Of a DNA stretch of 64,000 bases, positions 27,357-37,251 are shown in pieces. A program made the translations under genes and the position numbers. The first letter of the stretch is position 1, and every line of letters starts with the position of its first letter. This DNA comes from Sporocytophaga myxococcoides (GTDB taxonomy: Bacteria > Bacteroidota > Bacteroidia > Cytophagales > Cytophagaceae), in the NCBI RefSeq assembly GCF_000775915.1, contig NZ_BBLT01000009.1, positions 62,001-126,000 of the forward strand. The letters run 5' to 3'. The notes under the pieces are model-generated. The model was not told where the DNA came from and searched no databases. It saw nothing but the letters and a program-made list of their open reading frames with translations.

Positions 27357-28409
27357 CTATGATATGTTTACCAAAGTCTCAAAATTGAAAGTCACACAAC
27401 CTTTCCCAAATGAATTATCATTTACCACAAGACTTTTATCCCTTTTATTCTGAGCCAGCTTATCATTGTTTATTATAAATGAATAATTCTTAGCTACATT
27501 CTGAAGAAAACGAACATCATCAATCTTATAAAAATCTCCATCACTATTTCCTACCTCTGTTAACCTACCTTTGTCTGCAATCTGAAAAGTCTTATCATCT
27601 AACCAGATATTATTCCCCTCTTCAGTCCAGGTTCCTTTTTCGAGAGTCCCTTCCAAAATTGTTGCTGGCAAATGAGTTTCTATGATTTCCGGCACTATTT
27701 TGCATTTTTCATAATTATGGTCTTTAAATAAAAAAAGCAATTCTGATGAATCATGCGAAAGATACTTACTATAGAATCGATCTATATTTTTCAAAAAAAA
27801 CTCATTCTCTATTCTTTCTTCATCTGCATGACTAATGGCTTTAAGAAGATTTGTATTTTTGATTACATATTCCTTTCTGCCCAAATTTGAAAGTCTTTCG
27901 TATAAGTCAATCGTTTCGGATCCATAACTTTTCATTGTTTCATCCATTCCGCCAATTGCTATATAATCCTTCTTCTGGCAAGCAAACCGGCCAAAAGCAT
28001 TTCTCAAAAAGTAATATCTCTTTTTAGTATCAGCGACAACATAAATATCCTTATCCTCTGAAAATACTTCATTAAGATAAGCCGCATATCCAATTCCAGT
28101 ATAATTGTCTGCATCCACATTTGATATGATGTCTCCCGATGCAAGCTTAAATAATAAATTCCTGGAATGGGTCCTGTCAAAAAAAGCAGGTTCTTCAGTA
28201 CGGAAGTACTTAAGAATTCCGGTTTCTAAGTATTTTTTCATATTATTCTTCACCCATGCTTCTAAACCATCTGAAGAATTATAATCAAGTAATACAAACT
28301 CTACCTCAGGATAGTCCTTATTATTTTCAATATTTGCCGGAAGCGTCTGCATAATATGATGAAGTCTGTTCATGCAAACAGTACAAATAGAGATTTTTAA
28401 TAGACCCAT
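27357..28409 (-). CDS. galactosyltransferase-like GT-A glycosyltransferase
   Basis: 350 residues. The fold start is ISICTVCMNRLHHIMQTLP, with a metal-binding D-A-D at residues 99-101 (ISNVDADNYTG) and the galactosyltransferase C-terminal signature region GGMDETMKSYGSETIDLYER at about 153-172. A C-terminal extension of about 100 residues (ILEGTLEKGTWTEEGNNIWL onward) is shared with the paralogue at 29576. It is the first gene of the minus-strand exporter operon, nine bases before the ABC exporter gene, which suggests it glycosylates the exported product (inference). Confidence 0.82.
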   Translation of the reverse strand: MGLLKISICTVCMNRLHHIMQTLPANIENNKDYPEVEFVLLDYNSSDGLEAWVKNNMKKYLETGILKYFRTEEPAFFDRTHSRNLLFKLASGDIISNVDADNYTGIGYAAYLNEVFSEDKDIYVVADTKKRYYFLRNAFGRFACQKKDYIAIGGMDETMKSYGSETIDLYERLSNLGRKEYVIKNTNLLKAISHADEERIENEFFLKNIDRFYSKYLSHDSSELLFLFKDHNYEKCKIVPEIIETHLPATILEGTLEKGTWTEEGNNIWLDDKTFQIADKGRLTEVGNSDGDFYKIDDVRFLQNVAKNYSFIINNDKLAQNKRDKSLVVNDNSFGKGCVTFNFETLVNIS

Positions 28410-28549
28410 TGAATTTATTTTTCTATAAAAATAGGTTCCATATTTTTTTTTGATTGTAACAAAAGATACAAACCACCAAAAATTATATACCTAATTTGAA
28501 TCCACAATTCTCTGTAACCGATCTAATACACATTTTTAAAAACATTAAA

Positions 28550-29539
28550 ATGAAAGCATTGCGAAACCCCTGGATATCTATTTCTCTATATCATAATGAA
28601 ATAGAAAAAGTCATTCACGATGTAGTCCTGCCCATCAAAGATGAATTATATGAAAAGGACCTTACCAATAAAGTAATATTCAATCGTAGTTTTGATCGTG
28701 GAGAAAATACAATTATAATGTGTGAGATCAGTAACGAAAACAACAGGGAACTGATAAAGTCAATTGCCAGACATAAAGCCACCGAGTTTTTCGAAAGTAA
28801 TCCTGCTCCTGCTAAAAAAATTGAATTGCCTGTTAACGACTGGTTCCTACCTTACCCGAATAATCATATTCATATCAATGATTACTTTCTGTTTGATATA
28901 ATGGAGACAGGAGGCCTGCAAGCTTCAACCCTTGCAGAAGAGATACTCTCAGAATCATCTTCAACCATATTGGATTTTATCGAAGCTATGGAAGACGGGT
29001 GGAATATAGATACAGCTATAGGACTAGGAATTCAGCTTCATGTCGTTCTCTTCCTTGCATTTGACAAAAACCTTGAAAATGCATCTAACTTTTATGAATC
29101 TTTTTTTAATAACATTTTAAATGTAACTCAGGGAGGGCAAGATCAGGAAAAGTTCAGAAATGAACTTCTGCAAGGTTTACAATCAACTTTTAGCGGGCAA
29201 AAGGAAAATCTAAGAGATTATGTGTGTTATATTACCTCTACAATACTTGATAATGATGAATTTGAAGATGAATGGCTTAACGACTGGTACAATCTATGCT
29301 GCAATATCAACAATAAGGTTAATGCTCTTCAAAGCACCGGTGAATTTATTGCTCCCGAAGATTTAAAACTGAATACTAGTATCGCTGCCAGTGAGGAAGA
29401 ACAGCAAAAATGGATTGTTATTCAGTACTATCTTAGATCAATCAATTCACAACTGGGAATTTTAAATGCATATGAACTCAATCTGATTTATACAATCAAA
29501 GAATGCATCGCACTGATAGCTGAGGAAGCAAACACTTAA
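28550..29539 (+). CDS. LanB C-terminal (thiopeptide-type) domain-like protein 1
   Basis: 329 residues from the ATG at 28550; a TTG at 28496 would add 18 residues. NPWISISLYHNEIEKVIHDV and VLPIKDELYEKDL match the opening of the LanB C-terminal/thiopeptide-type biosynthesis domain, and YYLRSINSQLGILNAYELN matches its closing helices. However, the family's second motif with the charged PH.R.R strand is replaced by GENTIIMCEI, so the usual elimination residues seem absent. No LanB N-terminal dehydratase is encoded nearby. It probably binds the peptide or carrier, or has another activity. It is followed by two glycosyltransferase genes with short gaps (36 and 11 bases). Confidence 0.7.
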   Translation: MKALRNPWISISLYHNEIEKVIHDVVLPIKDELYEKDLTNKVIFNRSFDRGENTIIMCEISNENNRELIKSIARHKATEFFESNPAPAKKIELPVNDWFLPYPNNHIHINDYFLFDIMETGGLQASTLAEEILSESSSTILDFIEAMEDGWNIDTAIGLGIQLHVVLFLAFDKNLENASNFYESFFNNILNVTQGGQDQEKFRNELLQGLQSTFSGQKENLRDYVCYITSTILDNDEFEDEWLNDWYNLCCNINNKVNALQSTGEFIAPEDLKLNTSIAASEEEQQKWIVIQYYLRSINSQLGILNAYELNLIYTIKECIALIAEEANT

Positions 29540-29575
29540 TGCAGTTTATGGATTAACAGATCTGGTTATTTAACA

Positions 29576-30631
29576 ATGAAACAAAAAATCTCTTTCTGTA
29601 CAGTCTGCATGAACAGACTGCATCATCTAAGACAGACCCTTCCTCTGAATATAAAAAGCAACTTGTCTTATGGCAATCTTGAATTTATAGTAATGGATTA
29701 CAGTTCTTCTGATGGCCTCTCTGAATGGATCAAGTCTGAAATGTCAGAATATATTGAGAAAGGTATTCTGGTGTATTATCGCTATGATGAAGCCGACTAT
29801 TTCGACAGAAGTCATTCCAGAAATCTTATGTTCAAACTTGCCACAGGAGACATCATCTGTAATACAGATGCTGATAATTACCTGGGTAAAGGATTTGCCG
29901 CTTACATCTCAAAAAAATTTCAGGAACAGGAAAATCTTTTTCTTGTACCGGATACAAAAAGAAAATTTTATTATCTAAGAGATGCCTTGGGCAGATTTTG
30001 CGCAGCAAAACAAGATTTTATGGATGTTTCCGGGTATGATGAAAGAATGAGTGGTTATGGATTTGAAGATGATGATCTTTATGAAAGACTCATCCACAAT
30101 GGCAAAAAGGAAGTCATCATTATGGATTTAAACTACCTTCGCGCAATCAAGCATGGAAATGAGAACCGTGTTGAAAATGAGTTTTACACCAATTATTTTC
30201 ATAAAATTTATATTAACTATGAAAAACCAGAAAGGTCTAATGTGGTTGTACTTTACAAAAATGGCTTAGCTCATAAAGGAATTTTATCTCCCAATATGTA
30301 CAACACTCCTGCTCCTGCCGTATTGGAAAACAATCAATGGGAAGCTGCATATTGGGAAAAAGAAGGTAATAAAATAGTTCTGACATCAACCGATAATAAG
30401 ACCACCTATACATTCATTGAGATGAATGATTGGATTACTTATAACAACATAGATTATTATAATATTTCCAATGAGTTGTTTCTTCGCAAGCTATCTTATG
30501 ACCTCCCTCTTATTACAAACTTCGGACATTTTCTTTCCAATAAAGAAAAAAGAGCTGGAGTTAATTTAGATGGATTCGGAAAAGGAGCTGTGTATAAGAA
30601 CTTTTCAACTAAAAAAAACATCGTTTCCTAG
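29576..30631 (+). CDS. galactosyltransferase-like GT-A glycosyltransferase
   Basis: 351 residues, a clear paralogue of the enzyme encoded at 27357-28409 on the other strand. The start is ISFCTVCMNRLHHLRQTLP, D-A-D at residues 98-100 (ICNTDADNYLG) and VSGYDERMSGYGFEDDDLYE at about 150-170, where the acidic run matches the beta-1,4-galactosyltransferase-like GT7C motif. The C-terminal extension (VLENNQWEAAYWEKEGNKIV, FGKGAVYKNFSTKKN) is conserved between the two paralogues. It sits between the first LanB-like gene and the first GT2-DUF1919 fusion in one plus-strand operon. Confidence 0.83.
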   Translation: MKQKISFCTVCMNRLHHLRQTLPLNIKSNLSYGNLEFIVMDYSSSDGLSEWIKSEMSEYIEKGILVYYRYDEADYFDRSHSRNLMFKLATGDIICNTDADNYLGKGFAAYISKKFQEQENLFLVPDTKRKFYYLRDALGRFCAAKQDFMDVSGYDERMSGYGFEDDDLYERLIHNGKKEVIIMDLNYLRAIKHGNENRVENEFYTNYFHKIYINYEKPERSNVVVLYKNGLAHKGILSPNMYNTPAPAVLENNQWEAAYWEKEGNKIVLTSTDNKTTYTFIEMNDWITYNNIDYYNISNELFLRKLSYDLPLITNFGHFLSNKEKRAGVNLDGFGKGAVYKNFSTKKNIVS

Positions 30632-30642
30632 ACAGTACAAAA

Positions 30643-32637
30643 ATGGCCCAAAGCTATCCATTGAAGTTTAGTGTTGCAATGACGACTTATAATCAGGAGC
30701 AATATATCGCTAAAGCTCTTGATAGTATCTTATCTCAGAAGCACGATTATAATTATGAAATTGTTGTAAGTGATGATTGCAGCACTGATAATACAAGGCA
30801 AATCATTAAGGATTACCAAAAGGAATATCCTCACATAATCAGACCAATATTAAATAACAAAAATTTAGGTGTTTCCAAAAACTGTATTCAGAATTTCAGG
30901 TCATGCAGAGGTGAATATATAGCTACACTGGACGGAGATGACTACTGGACTGACCAAGATAAAATAAAAAAACAAATTACATTTTTAGATGAAAATCCCC
31001 AATATGTAATTTCCTGTCACAGATACAAAAGGTTTTATACAGAAACGCAGAAATACGAAGACGACCTTCACCCGGAACTCTTTATAGACAAACCGGATGG
31101 ATTTGAATTTGGCCAGGAATATTATTTTGAAAAATGGCTTACACAAACTCTGACTATGGTTTTCAGAAACAGTGCCATGGAGGATACTCCACATTTTGAG
31201 ACTAACAGATATTGTTGGGATACTCAGATTTTCTGGACATTACTAAACAAGGGAAAAGGATATGTACATAACTTCTTCGGAGGCGTATATCTGATTCATT
31301 CCAAAGGCGTCTGGAGCAAACATATAGACCAACAGAAATATTCTTTGAATTACCTTAGTATTGAAGAGCTATATCGGGACTTTCATGATAATATACATTT
31401 GAAAAGAATCTATAACTTATATAAAAAGAACTTACCCTGGATAAAAAGTGAATTCCGAAGACCATTAAATCCAGAAATTTTATCCAATAAGCATTTTACA
31501 ATTGTAAGTGATGACAACTGGGGAGAAGAATTATACAAAGCTTTTAATCTACCAAGACTCACCCCTTTTATCGGAACCCATATATATAATAAAGACTTTG
31601 TTAAACTTACAGATAAATTCAGTTATTACATCAACCAGAAAATAAAATTCATAGATCTTTCTGAAAGCAATAATATAAAGGAGTTCAGACATACTTACGG
31701 GACTCAGTATCCGATTGGAAAACTTGATGACATTGAAATTCATTTCACAAAATTCAGATCAGAACAAGATGCATTAAACTCATGGGAGGATGGAAAAAAC
31801 AATATAGTATGGGATAATATTTATTTTAAAATGGATGCTTCACATGAAGGAGAAAACATAGATGAAATAAATAATTTCCAAAAAACACAAGTAAAGAATA
31901 AAGTCTGCTTTTTAAACCATCATGATAAGAACAAGCTTAAAGAATTGGTAAATAAAGACAATTTAATCATTATGGATTTCTGGAATCCCCAAAGCGATAT
32001 CTTCTTTCCATATTCCATAAGTACCTTTGATGTAATCACCTGGTTAAATACAGGAAAAGCATATTATTATCAAAGTAAGTATGATGTAAATAATATATTC
32101 TCACCGGTCAGAAAAAGATTCTTCCATTTCACAGAATTTGATGGAAATAATGCAGGACTTCTGGATGCTGACCTTTATGCCAATGCATACCAGATAAGAA
32201 CCAACAACGATACTGAAGTTATAAAAATATCCTATGACAAACAGGATGAAGAATACTTTCGTCTTTCTTTACAGGAACCCGAACACCCCTTAAATATTGA
32301 TTTATACGTTGATCTATCCGAAAAAGAAAACAGACATATCCTGATTTTAATGAATGGAGATAAAGAAGCAAGTTTAACTATGGACATCATTGCCAGAGAC
32401 GAAAATGAAAACGATTTTTCTATCAAAAGCCTGACAAAAGCAAATATAGAGCAAGAATATCAATGGCTTCACTTTGATTTCACATCTCTCCCACATGACC
32501 AAAACTTTAACTTTTTATTATCAAGAATAAAATCATTCAGTTTTTATATCAATGAACGTGAAAAAGCTAAAGGAGAAGTAAACATACTGGCATTCTTTGC
32601 GGGTTCAATGGACAAATTTCAGGAATTAATAGATTGA
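30643..32637 (+). CDS. GT2-DUF1919 fusion glycosyltransferase 1
   Basis: 664 residues with three parts. Residues 1-230 are a family 2 glycosyltransferase: FSVAMTTYNQEQYIAKALDS, VVSDDCSTDNT and the acidic LDGDD at 96-100. Residues about 283-470 match DUF1919 (FTIVSDDNWGEELYKAF, YPIGKLDDIEIHFTKF, IYFKMDAS, NKVCFLN), found in exopolysaccharide loci. Residues about 490-664 form a beta-rich unit (PLNIDLYVDLSEKENRHILI, YQWLHFDF, LSRIKSFSFYI) perhaps resembling a carbohydrate-binding jelly roll. Two longer paralogues lie at 33821 and 38428. The gene is convergent with the second LanB-like gene. Confidence 0.85.
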   Translation: MAQSYPLKFSVAMTTYNQEQYIAKALDSILSQKHDYNYEIVVSDDCSTDNTRQIIKDYQKEYPHIIRPILNNKNLGVSKNCIQNFRSCRGEYIATLDGDDYWTDQDKIKKQITFLDENPQYVISCHRYKRFYTETQKYEDDLHPELFIDKPDGFEFGQEYYFEKWLTQTLTMVFRNSAMEDTPHFETNRYCWDTQIFWTLLNKGKGYVHNFFGGVYLIHSKGVWSKHIDQQKYSLNYLSIEELYRDFHDNIHLKRIYNLYKKNLPWIKSEFRRPLNPEILSNKHFTIVSDDNWGEELYKAFNLPRLTPFIGTHIYNKDFVKLTDKFSYYINQKIKFIDLSESNNIKEFRHTYGTQYPIGKLDDIEIHFTKFRSEQDALNSWEDGKNNIVWDNIYFKMDASHEGENIDEINNFQKTQVKNKVCFLNHHDKNKLKELVNKDNLIIMDFWNPQSDIFFPYSISTFDVITWLNTGKAYYYQSKYDVNNIFSPVRKRFFHFTEFDGNNAGLLDADLYANAYQIRTNNDTEVIKISYDKQDEEYFRLSLQEPEHPLNIDLYVDLSEKENRHILILMNGDKEASLTMDIIARDENENDFSIKSLTKANIEQEYQWLHFDFTSLPHDQNFNFLLSRIKSFSFYINEREKAKGEVNILAFFAGSMDKFQELID

Positions 32638-32653
32638 ATAAAATGATTAATCT

Positions 32654-33700
32654 TTATTCAATCACATTTAACTCCTGAAGTGTTCTTTTAAGCCAAAACA
32701 GAATATTCAGCTCAGTATTAAAGTTAATTTCCATCTGACCATTTATAGATGATACCATAAAATAAGCTATCTGCCAATCCTGATATGTTTTATTATCAAT
32801 AGGAAAGTGTATAGTAGGATTATCTTTTACATCATAAGGCATAGTCAGCTTTCCTGATTCACTTAATGTATCAATAATAGTCTTATATCTGCGACAGGCA
32901 TCTGTCCATATATTCATCCAGTCATCCTCAAATATTTCCCCAGATGTAATGGTGTCTCCGATGTAATCCATATAGGCCGAAAGTTGTTCCTTTTGTTCAA
33001 AATAAGACACTTCCAGCTCTGCTAATATATCGACAGATTTATTATTCAATTGAATTAACATAGTATCAATAACCCAGGAAAGAAACTGGTAGTGACTATT
33101 TTTATCAGGAATAAAAGAACAAATAAAAATAAGATTAAAAGACATAGCTTTTTCAATGCATTCCTGACAATGAAAAAATCGACCACTTAAAGATGCTTCA
33201 CTTAAAAGGAGTCCGGAAGAGACAGATAAAAACTCTGATACCGCTTTGCCTCCTTGTACACCAATTGAATAGGTAATCGGACTTGTATACAAATCTTCTG
33301 TGGAAAATAACTTAAGATTAACCAGATCAATTCCATCAAGGCCAAGCTTATGTTCACACATAGTACTATCAATATGATCAACACCGTAATGAGACTGAAG
33401 ATAATTTTTTCCGAAATAAGTATTGAGCAGCTGAATCAGAAATGGCTTTATTTCTCTTTGAAAATAATAAGGAGAAGTAACGAAATTTAACTGAATTACA
33501 TTATTCTTAGATCCCATCCGATGATAGAAAAAAGAGACAGAAAACTTATCATGTAAATGTTTCTTAAAAGGTATTACAAATGTTAAAGCAAATCTGGAGA
33601 ATTCATCATATCTGACAGCAATACTCACCCATCTTTCTTTATAGATAGGTTTTATAAAGGTCCTGGATGTATTATCTAAATGGTTTGTTTTATCTTTCAT
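32654..33700 (-). CDS. LanB C-terminal domain-like protein 2
   Basis: 348 residues, a paralogue of the proteins encoded at 28550 and 35907. It opens KERWVSIAVRYDEFSRFALT, then VSFFYHRMGSKNNVIQLNF, aligning with the FIRY...RLRF region of LanB C-terminal domains but lacking the PH.R.R strand. The end FMVSSINGQMEINFNTELNI matches the closing helical motif. It is on the opposite strand to its neighbours, convergent with one GT2-DUF1919 gene and divergent from another, which gives a repeated gene pair pattern. The function is not known. Confidence 0.65.
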   Translation of the reverse strand: MKDKTNHLDNTSRTFIKPIYKERWVSIAVRYDEFSRFALTFVIPFKKHLHDKFSVSFFYHRMGSKNNVIQLNFVTSPYYFQREIKPFLIQLLNTYFGKNYLQSHYGVDHIDSTMCEHKLGLDGIDLVNLKLFSTEDLYTSPITYSIGVQGGKAVSEFLSVSSGLLLSEASLSGRFFHCQECIEKAMSFNLIFICSFIPDKNSHYQFLSWVIDTMLIQLNNKSVDILAELEVSYFEQKEQLSAYMDYIGDTITSGEIFEDDWMNIWTDACRRYKTIIDTLSESGKLTMPYDVKDNPTIHFPIDNKTYQDWQIAYFMVSSINGQMEINFNTELNILFWLKRTLQELNVIE

Positions 33701-33784
33701 TATATATAGATAATGGTACTTAAAAATAACTTATTTTTTTTGAACATCGGTTATAGATAAATTTAAAAAAATAAATTTTATATC

Positions 33785-33792
33785 TACCTTTG
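33785..33792 (+). promoter_or_regulatory. candidate -7 element (TACCTTTG)
   Basis: A perfect TAnnTTTG match, 28 bases before the ATG of the second GT2-DUF1919 gene, within the 120-base divergent gap. No convincing -33 element was found. Confidence 0.5.
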
Positions 33793-33820
33793 TCCTTTAC
33801 TTTTACTCTTCCTACAGACT

Positions 33821-35830
33821 ATGACATTATCAAAAAAATATCCCGTTAAGTTCAGTGTTGCAATGACAACATATAACCATGAAAAATATTTAGCACACAC
33901 ACTAGACTGTATTTTTGCTCAGATTCATGATTATTCTTTTGAAATAGTTATCAGTGATGATTGTAGTACCGATAGCACGCAAGAAATCATAAAAGATTAC
34001 CATAAGAAATATCCGGATATTATTGTTCCAATTTTACACGATAAAAATATAGGTGTATCTAAAAACTGCCTGCACAACCTACGATCATGCAGAGGTGAAT
34101 ATATTGTTACACTGGATGGAGATGACTATTTTACAGAACCAAATAAACTAAAATGGCAAATTGAATTTCTGGATAAAAATCCGGACTTTGTTATCTCATG
34201 TCATAGATTCCAAAGGTTCTATGAAGATACAGGAAGGTTCGATATTGATTTTTATCCCGAACTATTTACAAACAATCCTGATGGTTTTGAATTTGGGCCT
34301 GAAAAGTTCTTTGACCAATGGCTAACACAAACCTTAACCGTCGTATTCAGAAGCAGCGCCATTGATAATACACCTCAATTGGAATCTTTTAAATACTGTT
34401 GGGATCTGACTATCTTCTGGACAGTTATGACAAAAGGAAAAGCATATATACATAATTTCTTTGGAGCGGTCTACAGAATTCATAGCGAAGGGCATTGGAG
34501 TCAGAAAAATTTAGATAAAAAATACACACAGAATTATCTGATATTTGAAGAGCTGCTAAAGTTTGATCCTGAAAACATACACATAAAACGAATATTTGAA
34601 ATCCATCAGAACAATCTTCTTTGGAGAGCATCAGAAAACAGAAAGCCACTTGATCTGAATAAAATAGAGAACAAAAGCTTCACAATTGTAAGTGATGACA
34701 CTTGGGGAGCTGAAGTTTATAAAGCGCTTGGTATTCCATACCAAACTCCATTTGTCGGAATCCATATATATAACAAGGACTTTATAAAACTTGTAAGTAA
34801 TTTTGAAAACATTATCAACCAAAACATTCAATTTGTACCCATATCACAATCGAAGTATGTCAAAGAATTTCAAGAGAATTTCGGTAAACCATATCCTCTT
34901 GGTATATTGGGAGAATCTATTGAATTGCATTTTATAGACTATACATCAGAAGAAGAAGCCATCAATCAATGGAATGAAAGAAAATCAAAAATTAACTATG
35001 ACCATTTATTCTTTAAAATGGATGGTACGAGAGAAACCGAAAATATAGATGAGATTAAACAGTTTGTATCTTTGGGTTTAAAGAATAAAGTATGTTTCCT
35101 TGGATTTTACCAGCTGGGAAAAGTCAAGAATGATCCGGTAAAAGATGAATTAGTTATCATGGAAAACTGGGCCCCTGTAAGCGAAATCTTTTTTCCGTGT
35201 TCGCTATCCTACTTTAACGTAATTGACTGGTTAAATGGAGGGAAAGGTTATTACACAGAGCAAACTCCTTATAATGATACCATCTTTAAAACGATAACCG
35301 GCAGAGCTGAATTTTTCCTGACCTTTGATAAGAAAGATGAACGTAAGATAGATGCACTCACATATCCAGATGCTTACCATCTAAAAATAGACCATGAAAC
35401 AGAATCTGTTAAGATCAAGTATAATAAAAAAGCAACCGAGTTCTTTCATATACCCGCACAAATATCAAATCAAGAGTTGAATGAGAGTTTATTTCTAGAT
35501 CTATCTGATCCTGAAAACAGACATGTATTTTTACTTACAAGAGGAAGTAACGGCACAAAGCTTGGCTTAAATCTTGGTGCAAGAGCCGAAGACAATTTAT
35601 ATGATTTTGTTTTTGAGACGGAAGGAATTGAACAACAACTGAGCGATGATTTTGAGTGGATACATTTTGACTTTTCATTATTCAAAGTTGATTTACCTAC
35701 AGAACTGATGTTTTCCAGAATAAAAAGTTTTTACATTTATGCAAATCCTAAAGAAGAAGCGGCAGGAGAAATAGAAATAATGGCTTTATTCAGTGGTTCG
35801 AAAGAAAAATTCCAGGAAATGCTTAGCTAA
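33821..35830 (+). CDS. GT2-DUF1919 fusion glycosyltransferase 2
   Basis: 669 residues, with the same three-part plan as the enzymes at 30643 and 38428. The GT2 part shows FSVAMTTYNHEKYLAHTLDC, VISDDCSTDST and LDGDDYF. The DUF1919 part shows FTIVSDDTWGAEVYKALGIP, YPLGILGESIELHFIDY and HLFFKMDGTRE. The C-terminal beta-rich part shows LFLDLSDPENRHVFLLTRGS and FEWIHFDFSLF. It has its own promoter-like motif and a hairpin terminator at 35845-35887, so it looks monocistronic. Glycosylation of the cluster product or of a surface glycan is likely; donor and acceptor are unknown. Confidence 0.85.
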   Translation: MTLSKKYPVKFSVAMTTYNHEKYLAHTLDCIFAQIHDYSFEIVISDDCSTDSTQEIIKDYHKKYPDIIVPILHDKNIGVSKNCLHNLRSCRGEYIVTLDGDDYFTEPNKLKWQIEFLDKNPDFVISCHRFQRFYEDTGRFDIDFYPELFTNNPDGFEFGPEKFFDQWLTQTLTVVFRSSAIDNTPQLESFKYCWDLTIFWTVMTKGKAYIHNFFGAVYRIHSEGHWSQKNLDKKYTQNYLIFEELLKFDPENIHIKRIFEIHQNNLLWRASENRKPLDLNKIENKSFTIVSDDTWGAEVYKALGIPYQTPFVGIHIYNKDFIKLVSNFENIINQNIQFVPISQSKYVKEFQENFGKPYPLGILGESIELHFIDYTSEEEAINQWNERKSKINYDHLFFKMDGTRETENIDEIKQFVSLGLKNKVCFLGFYQLGKVKNDPVKDELVIMENWAPVSEIFFPCSLSYFNVIDWLNGGKGYYTEQTPYNDTIFKTITGRAEFFLTFDKKDERKIDALTYPDAYHLKIDHETESVKIKYNKKATEFFHIPAQISNQELNESLFLDLSDPENRHVFLLTRGSNGTKLGLNLGARAEDNLYDFVFETEGIEQQLSDDFEWIHFDFSLFKVDLPTELMFSRIKSFYIYANPKEEAAGEIEIMALFSGSKEKFQEMLS

Positions 35831-35844
35831 GTTTTATTCATAAT

Positions 35845-35887
35845 TTAGCCACATTCTGATAATTAATCTAATTCAAAATGTGGCTAA
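35845..35887. terminator. hairpin between convergent genes
   Basis: TTAGCCACATT paired with AATGTGGCTAA (perfect 11 bp) around a 21-base loop, between the second GT2-DUF1919 gene and the convergent third LanB-like gene. A T-run is weak, so it is a probable shared terminator. Confidence 0.6.
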
Positions 35888-35906
35888 GTTTAACAGAGTA
35901 TCTCAT

Positions 35907-37016
35907 TTATTGATAGATTTTATCTTTACCGGCAAGTGTCTTTAAAGAATTTTTCAAAGCATTAAACAAGTTCAGTTCACTATGAAAAGTTATACCCAAC
36001 TGGCTATTTATCATTTTTAATATAAAGTAAATACCTTGCCAATGCCTGTAACGGTCTTCAGCCATTTTTATAAAGATTGTTTCATCCTCTAAATAATAAA
36101 AAGGAAGCGTTGGCCATCTCTCTTTCCTATTCCGAACCAGTAATTTATCTTTACATTCAAAACAAGCTTTAACCCAGGTATTCAACCATCTTTCATCAAA
36201 ATCCTCCTTATTGGCAAGACTTTCAAAAATGTATTCAGTAAGACCTATAAATGTATCCTTTTGTTCTTCAAAGTACTGATTAGCATCTAAAATCTTCTTT
36301 ACCTTCCACTCCTGTAAATCATGAACATTATCTACTTTTTTAACCTGATATATAGTTTTATAAACAAGCCAGGAAGAGAATTCATACATATCCTCTAGAT
36401 CTTCAAAAAATGAATGTATAACCGGAATGTACATTAATAGAGATTTATCAAGAATATTTTGCTCTGAAGTAGCCTCTGTAACTTCAGATTTAAATATTTC
36501 ATTTAAAATACAATCTGAAGATTTAACTGAAAGTTCCCTTATTATTCCTACCTCCTTTTTACCAATTATATAAGTAAGATTATCAATAAAAAAATCTTCA
36601 ATACTGATTATACGTAACTCCCACAAATCAAACCCCTCAAGATTGGTTTTGTGTTGAATAACTTTATCACAGATTTCTTTTACATCTAAATCATTAAGAA
36701 ACTTTTTGTCATAATAATTATTCAACTTTTCATAAAGCAAAGGTTTAAGATGTACTTTAAAATTATAAGGAGAAATACTGAAATCTAACTGAATTATGTC
36801 TCCAAAAGTTACCCCCATCCAAAAGTCAGTTGCCAGCCTGTAATAAAAGCTGGATGCGATATTTCTTGATTTTACTTCTTCAAATAAAGGTACTATAACA
36901 TCTTTGGTAAATCTTCTAAAATCATCTATTCTGATATTGATTGTGGTAAAGCGTTCTTTAAATATTGCTCTTGTCCACTTAGTTGTTTCAAGGTACTTTG
37001 ATTGAATGGCCTGCAT
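35907..37016 (-). CDS. LanB C-terminal domain-like protein 3
   Basis: About 369 residues from the ATG at 37016 (MQAIQSKYLETTKWTRAIFK); an upstream start at 37124 adds a hydrophobic 36-residue stretch that is unlike the paralogues. FKERFTTINIRIDDFRRFTK aligns with the paralogue openings, SSFYYRLATDFWMGVTFGD with IIQLDFSISPYNF aligns with their second motif (no PH.R.R strand), and FILKMINSQLGITFHSELN is the closing motif. It is the most diverged of the three. It is divergent from the aminotransferase gene across a 235-base region that contains an AT-rich hairpin. Confidence 0.63.
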   Translation of the reverse strand: MQAIQSKYLETTKWTRAIFKERFTTINIRIDDFRRFTKDVIVPLFEEVKSRNIASSFYYRLATDFWMGVTFGDIIQLDFSISPYNFKVHLKPLLYEKLNNYYDKKFLNDLDVKEICDKVIQHKTNLEGFDLWELRIISIEDFFIDNLTYIIGKKEVGIIRELSVKSSDCILNEIFKSEVTEATSEQNILDKSLLMYIPVIHSFFEDLEDMYEFSSWLVYKTIYQVKKVDNVHDLQEWKVKKILDANQYFEEQKDTFIGLTEYIFESLANKEDFDERWLNTWVKACFECKDKLLVRNRKERWPTLPFYYLEDETIFIKMAEDRYRHWQGIYFILKMINSQLGITFHSELNLFNALKNSLKTLAGKDKIYQ

Positions 37017-37155
37017 CAGATAAAAATTTAAAATGATAGTCAAACAGAAAATATGTTTGTAAATAAAATATAAAAAAATATATACCAGTGTATCATTTGT
37101 TACAGATCTTCTTAATTCATCCACCTAAATTTCATCTGTCATTAAGAATTTCAGA

Positions 37156-37195
37156 TTTTCAATTAAAAATGGTGCTTCAAATTTTTAATTGAAAA
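37156..37195. promoter_or_regulatory. 15-bp AT-rich inverted repeat between divergent genes
   Basis: TTTTCAATTAAAAAT and its exact reverse complement ATTTTTAATTGAAAA, separated by ten bases, lie 57 bases before the aminotransferase ATG. The position between divergent genes suggests an operator or transcript hairpin. No GC-rich core, so a standard terminator is unlikely. Confidence 0.5.
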
Positions 37196-37251
37196 AGAGC
37201 ATACAATGACCAGCAATTTATTATTGTAAAAGTCCACTAACTACACAAGCC

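Noticed and set aside
37017-37124. Upstream extension of the third LanB-like protein, giving a membrane helix.
   Set aside because: The 36 extra residues have no counterpart in the two paralogues and start in AT-rich promoter sequence.
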